64,000 nt of DNA, taken from positions 2,976,001-3,040,000 of the forward strand of contig NZ_OZ244708.1 of NCBI RefSeq assembly GCF_965218915.1, in the 5' to 3' direction. Shown here one piece after another: positions 63,801 through 64,000 of the stretch (positions within the stretch are counted from its first letter, which is position 1; every line of letters begins with the position of its first letter). This DNA is from Novosphingopyxis sp965218915 (GTDB taxonomy: Bacteria > Pseudomonadota > Alphaproteobacteria > Sphingomonadales > Sphingomonadaceae). Under the pieces are notes generated by a model. The model ran no database searches and was not told where the DNA came from. It saw only the letters and a list, made by a program, of their open reading frames with translations. Both the position numbers and the translations under genes were made by a program.

Positions 63801-63958
63801 AGCCGCTCGCCACCGCGATCATCTTCGGCCTGTTCGCCGCGGTGCCGCTGGTGCTGCTGTTCCTGCCCGCCGCGATCTGGCTGATGGACAATTTCCACGG
63901 CCACACCCGCGCCGATTTCGATCCCAAGCCCGGCCCTGCCGAGCCTGCCATGTCCTGA
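60800..63958 (+). CDS. RND efflux pump inner-membrane subunit
   Basis: The 1052-residue pump has 12 membrane helices and two large periplasmic loops. Helix 4 carries MAAAVGLVVDDAVVVLEHMA with the paired Asp residues of the proton relay, in the VDDAVVV form typical of HAE-type drug and lipophile pumps rather than the DG form of heavy-metal HME pumps. The N-terminus LPVGIFPHIDYPRVVVAVDA and the porter motif VPGVTRIRSTTSRGSAEVSL are typical of RND permeases. The substrate is unknown; regulation by the divergent PepSY two-component system is likely. It ends 42 bases before the window edge. Confidence 0.92.
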   Translation: MTSAPMKGAPIKGVLARHSRSLWLAVILVTLAGVAAATRLPVGIFPHIDYPRVVVAVDAGDRDAAQMEVEITRPIEIALRAVPGVTRIRSTTSRGSAEVSLNFDWGRDMVAATLATQSALAALSAQLPQGTSFDVRRSDPTIFPVLGIALTSDSLDQEALRQLAELRVRPALTGVQGVAGIDILGGSPREFAVDVDPGRLAALGLSLADVQGALSNANVVRGAGRIEDRHRLYLVLVERRIATIEDLRATPLKSGSGDGAGVVTLGQVADIHPSAEPVYTRVTSDGKPAVLVNVRQALNGNTVAVVKDIDARLVTAGLPPTVKVTPFYDQSELVSGAASAVRDAILIGAVLAGLVLFLFLRSVRMMLITGLMLPAVLAAACLFLLVLGMSFNMMTLGGMAAAVGLVVDDAVVVLEHMARRLQEGAEATARSMLASAAEMTRPLLGSTCATVVVFLPLAFISGVSGGFFKALAITMVAALLVSLAYARLVVPLLAAHWLRQKDVEAIGRGEKMTARLGNFYTRSGDRVFARPGLFVALLGLGLALLGFAAWSHVPSGFMPKMDEGGFVLDYRAQPGAAIEDTDRLLRQVEQIIRDTPEVASYSRRTGVQLGGGLTEADEGDYFVRLKGGSRRPIEAVMTDIGDRVSAEVPGLETEYIQLMEDLIGDLTAVPEPIEVKLFGNDPAALAAAAQKIGGAIGKVQGVAEVVDGLRVAGDSIQISVEPGLAAQQGLDADAVAAQVQALIGGSADASMRIGEQLVTIRVRGPQDLRSRIADVENLPLIAADGHAVRLAEVAAVGILSGQQQLTREDLAPFIAVTARLDKRDLGSAMKEIRDVVTKLGLPRSIRVEYGGLYAQQQQSFADLGMVFAAAILLIALLITFLFERLAWTLAAIATVLLSAASVLIGLWVTGIELNISALMGLTMVVGMVSELVIFFLAEIDDAHAAQDAAAQDDNAERTGLLAQLRHAGANRMRPIVMSALIAILTLSPLALGISRNAGLQQPLATAIIFGLFAAVPLVLLFLPAAIWLMDNFHGHTRADFDPKPGPAEPAMS

Positions 63959-64000
63959 CGCTGCCATGTCCTGACACCGGGCGCGTCGTTCCCCCAAAGG

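Noticed and set aside
60800..63958. Heavy-metal (CusA/CzcA) assignment for the RND pump
   Set aside because: Helix 4 has VDDAVVV rather than the DG-type HME signature; regulator similarity alone is not enough to name a metal.

Overview
The window is 64 kb of a GC-rich alphaproteobacterial chromosome, most likely from the Sphingomonadaceae. The support is three TonB-dependent receptors of sphingomonad/caulobacter style, a REC-HisKA_2 kinase, a PD40-amidohydrolase, dispersed CGTCAT-type and CCTCTCCCG-type palindromes, and a glutathione-dependent formaldehyde pathway. This placement is inferred from protein families and layout, not from a marker gene.

Layout. 0-5 kb: end of a TetR regulator, a GPH-type sugar/cation symporter and a TonB-dependent receptor. 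5.3-8.3 kb: a signalling operon (CHASE3 histidine kinase, single-domain receiver, receiver-HisKA_2 kinase). 8.5-10.5 kb: rluE-type pseudouridine synthase and roxA-type ribosomal oxygenase. 10.65-14.9 kb: DUF2946 protein, TonB-dependent receptor and PepSY membrane protein, probably metal or siderophore uptake. 15.2-17.8 kb: tRNA-Glu and proBA. 17.9-25.6 kb: exported PD40-amidohydrolase, repeat cluster, and a GH130/GT4 pair. 25.8-35 kb: an isoleucyl-tRNA synthetase of the eukaryote-like type, lipoprotein, polysaccharide deacetylase, mmsA, and the formaldehyde operon frmA-VOC-fghA.

From tRNA-Arg(CCG) at 35.08 kb to 55.63 kb lies a decayed integrated element. The 3' end of the tRNA is copied imperfectly (41 of 44 bases) at 55587-55630. 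Inside are a serine-recombinase tail fused in frame to an alpha/beta-hydrolase fragment, two tyrosine-recombinase relics, broken traG and trbB, a gutted LytS kinase, and GST and AHSA1 fragments. Several intact modules sit among these: TetR/DUF3224, a LytTR regulator with a degenerate receiver, an envelope cluster (unknown protein, NTF2-like protein and Asp/Asn beta-hydroxylase-like protein, divergent from a 1058-residue TonB-dependent receptor, followed by a sulfotransferase-like protein), an AraC/NADP-oxidoreductase pair, and a LysR/ygiD/azoR cassette between the traG and trbB remnants.

55.7-64 kb: a two-component system with a PepSY protein, divergent from a tripartite RND efflux operon.

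The best candidate for an undescribed system is the 39.7-47.4 kb receptor/hydroxylase/sulfotransferase cluster. Its genes are intact and translationally coupled inside otherwise ruined mobile DNA. Its function is not known to me.
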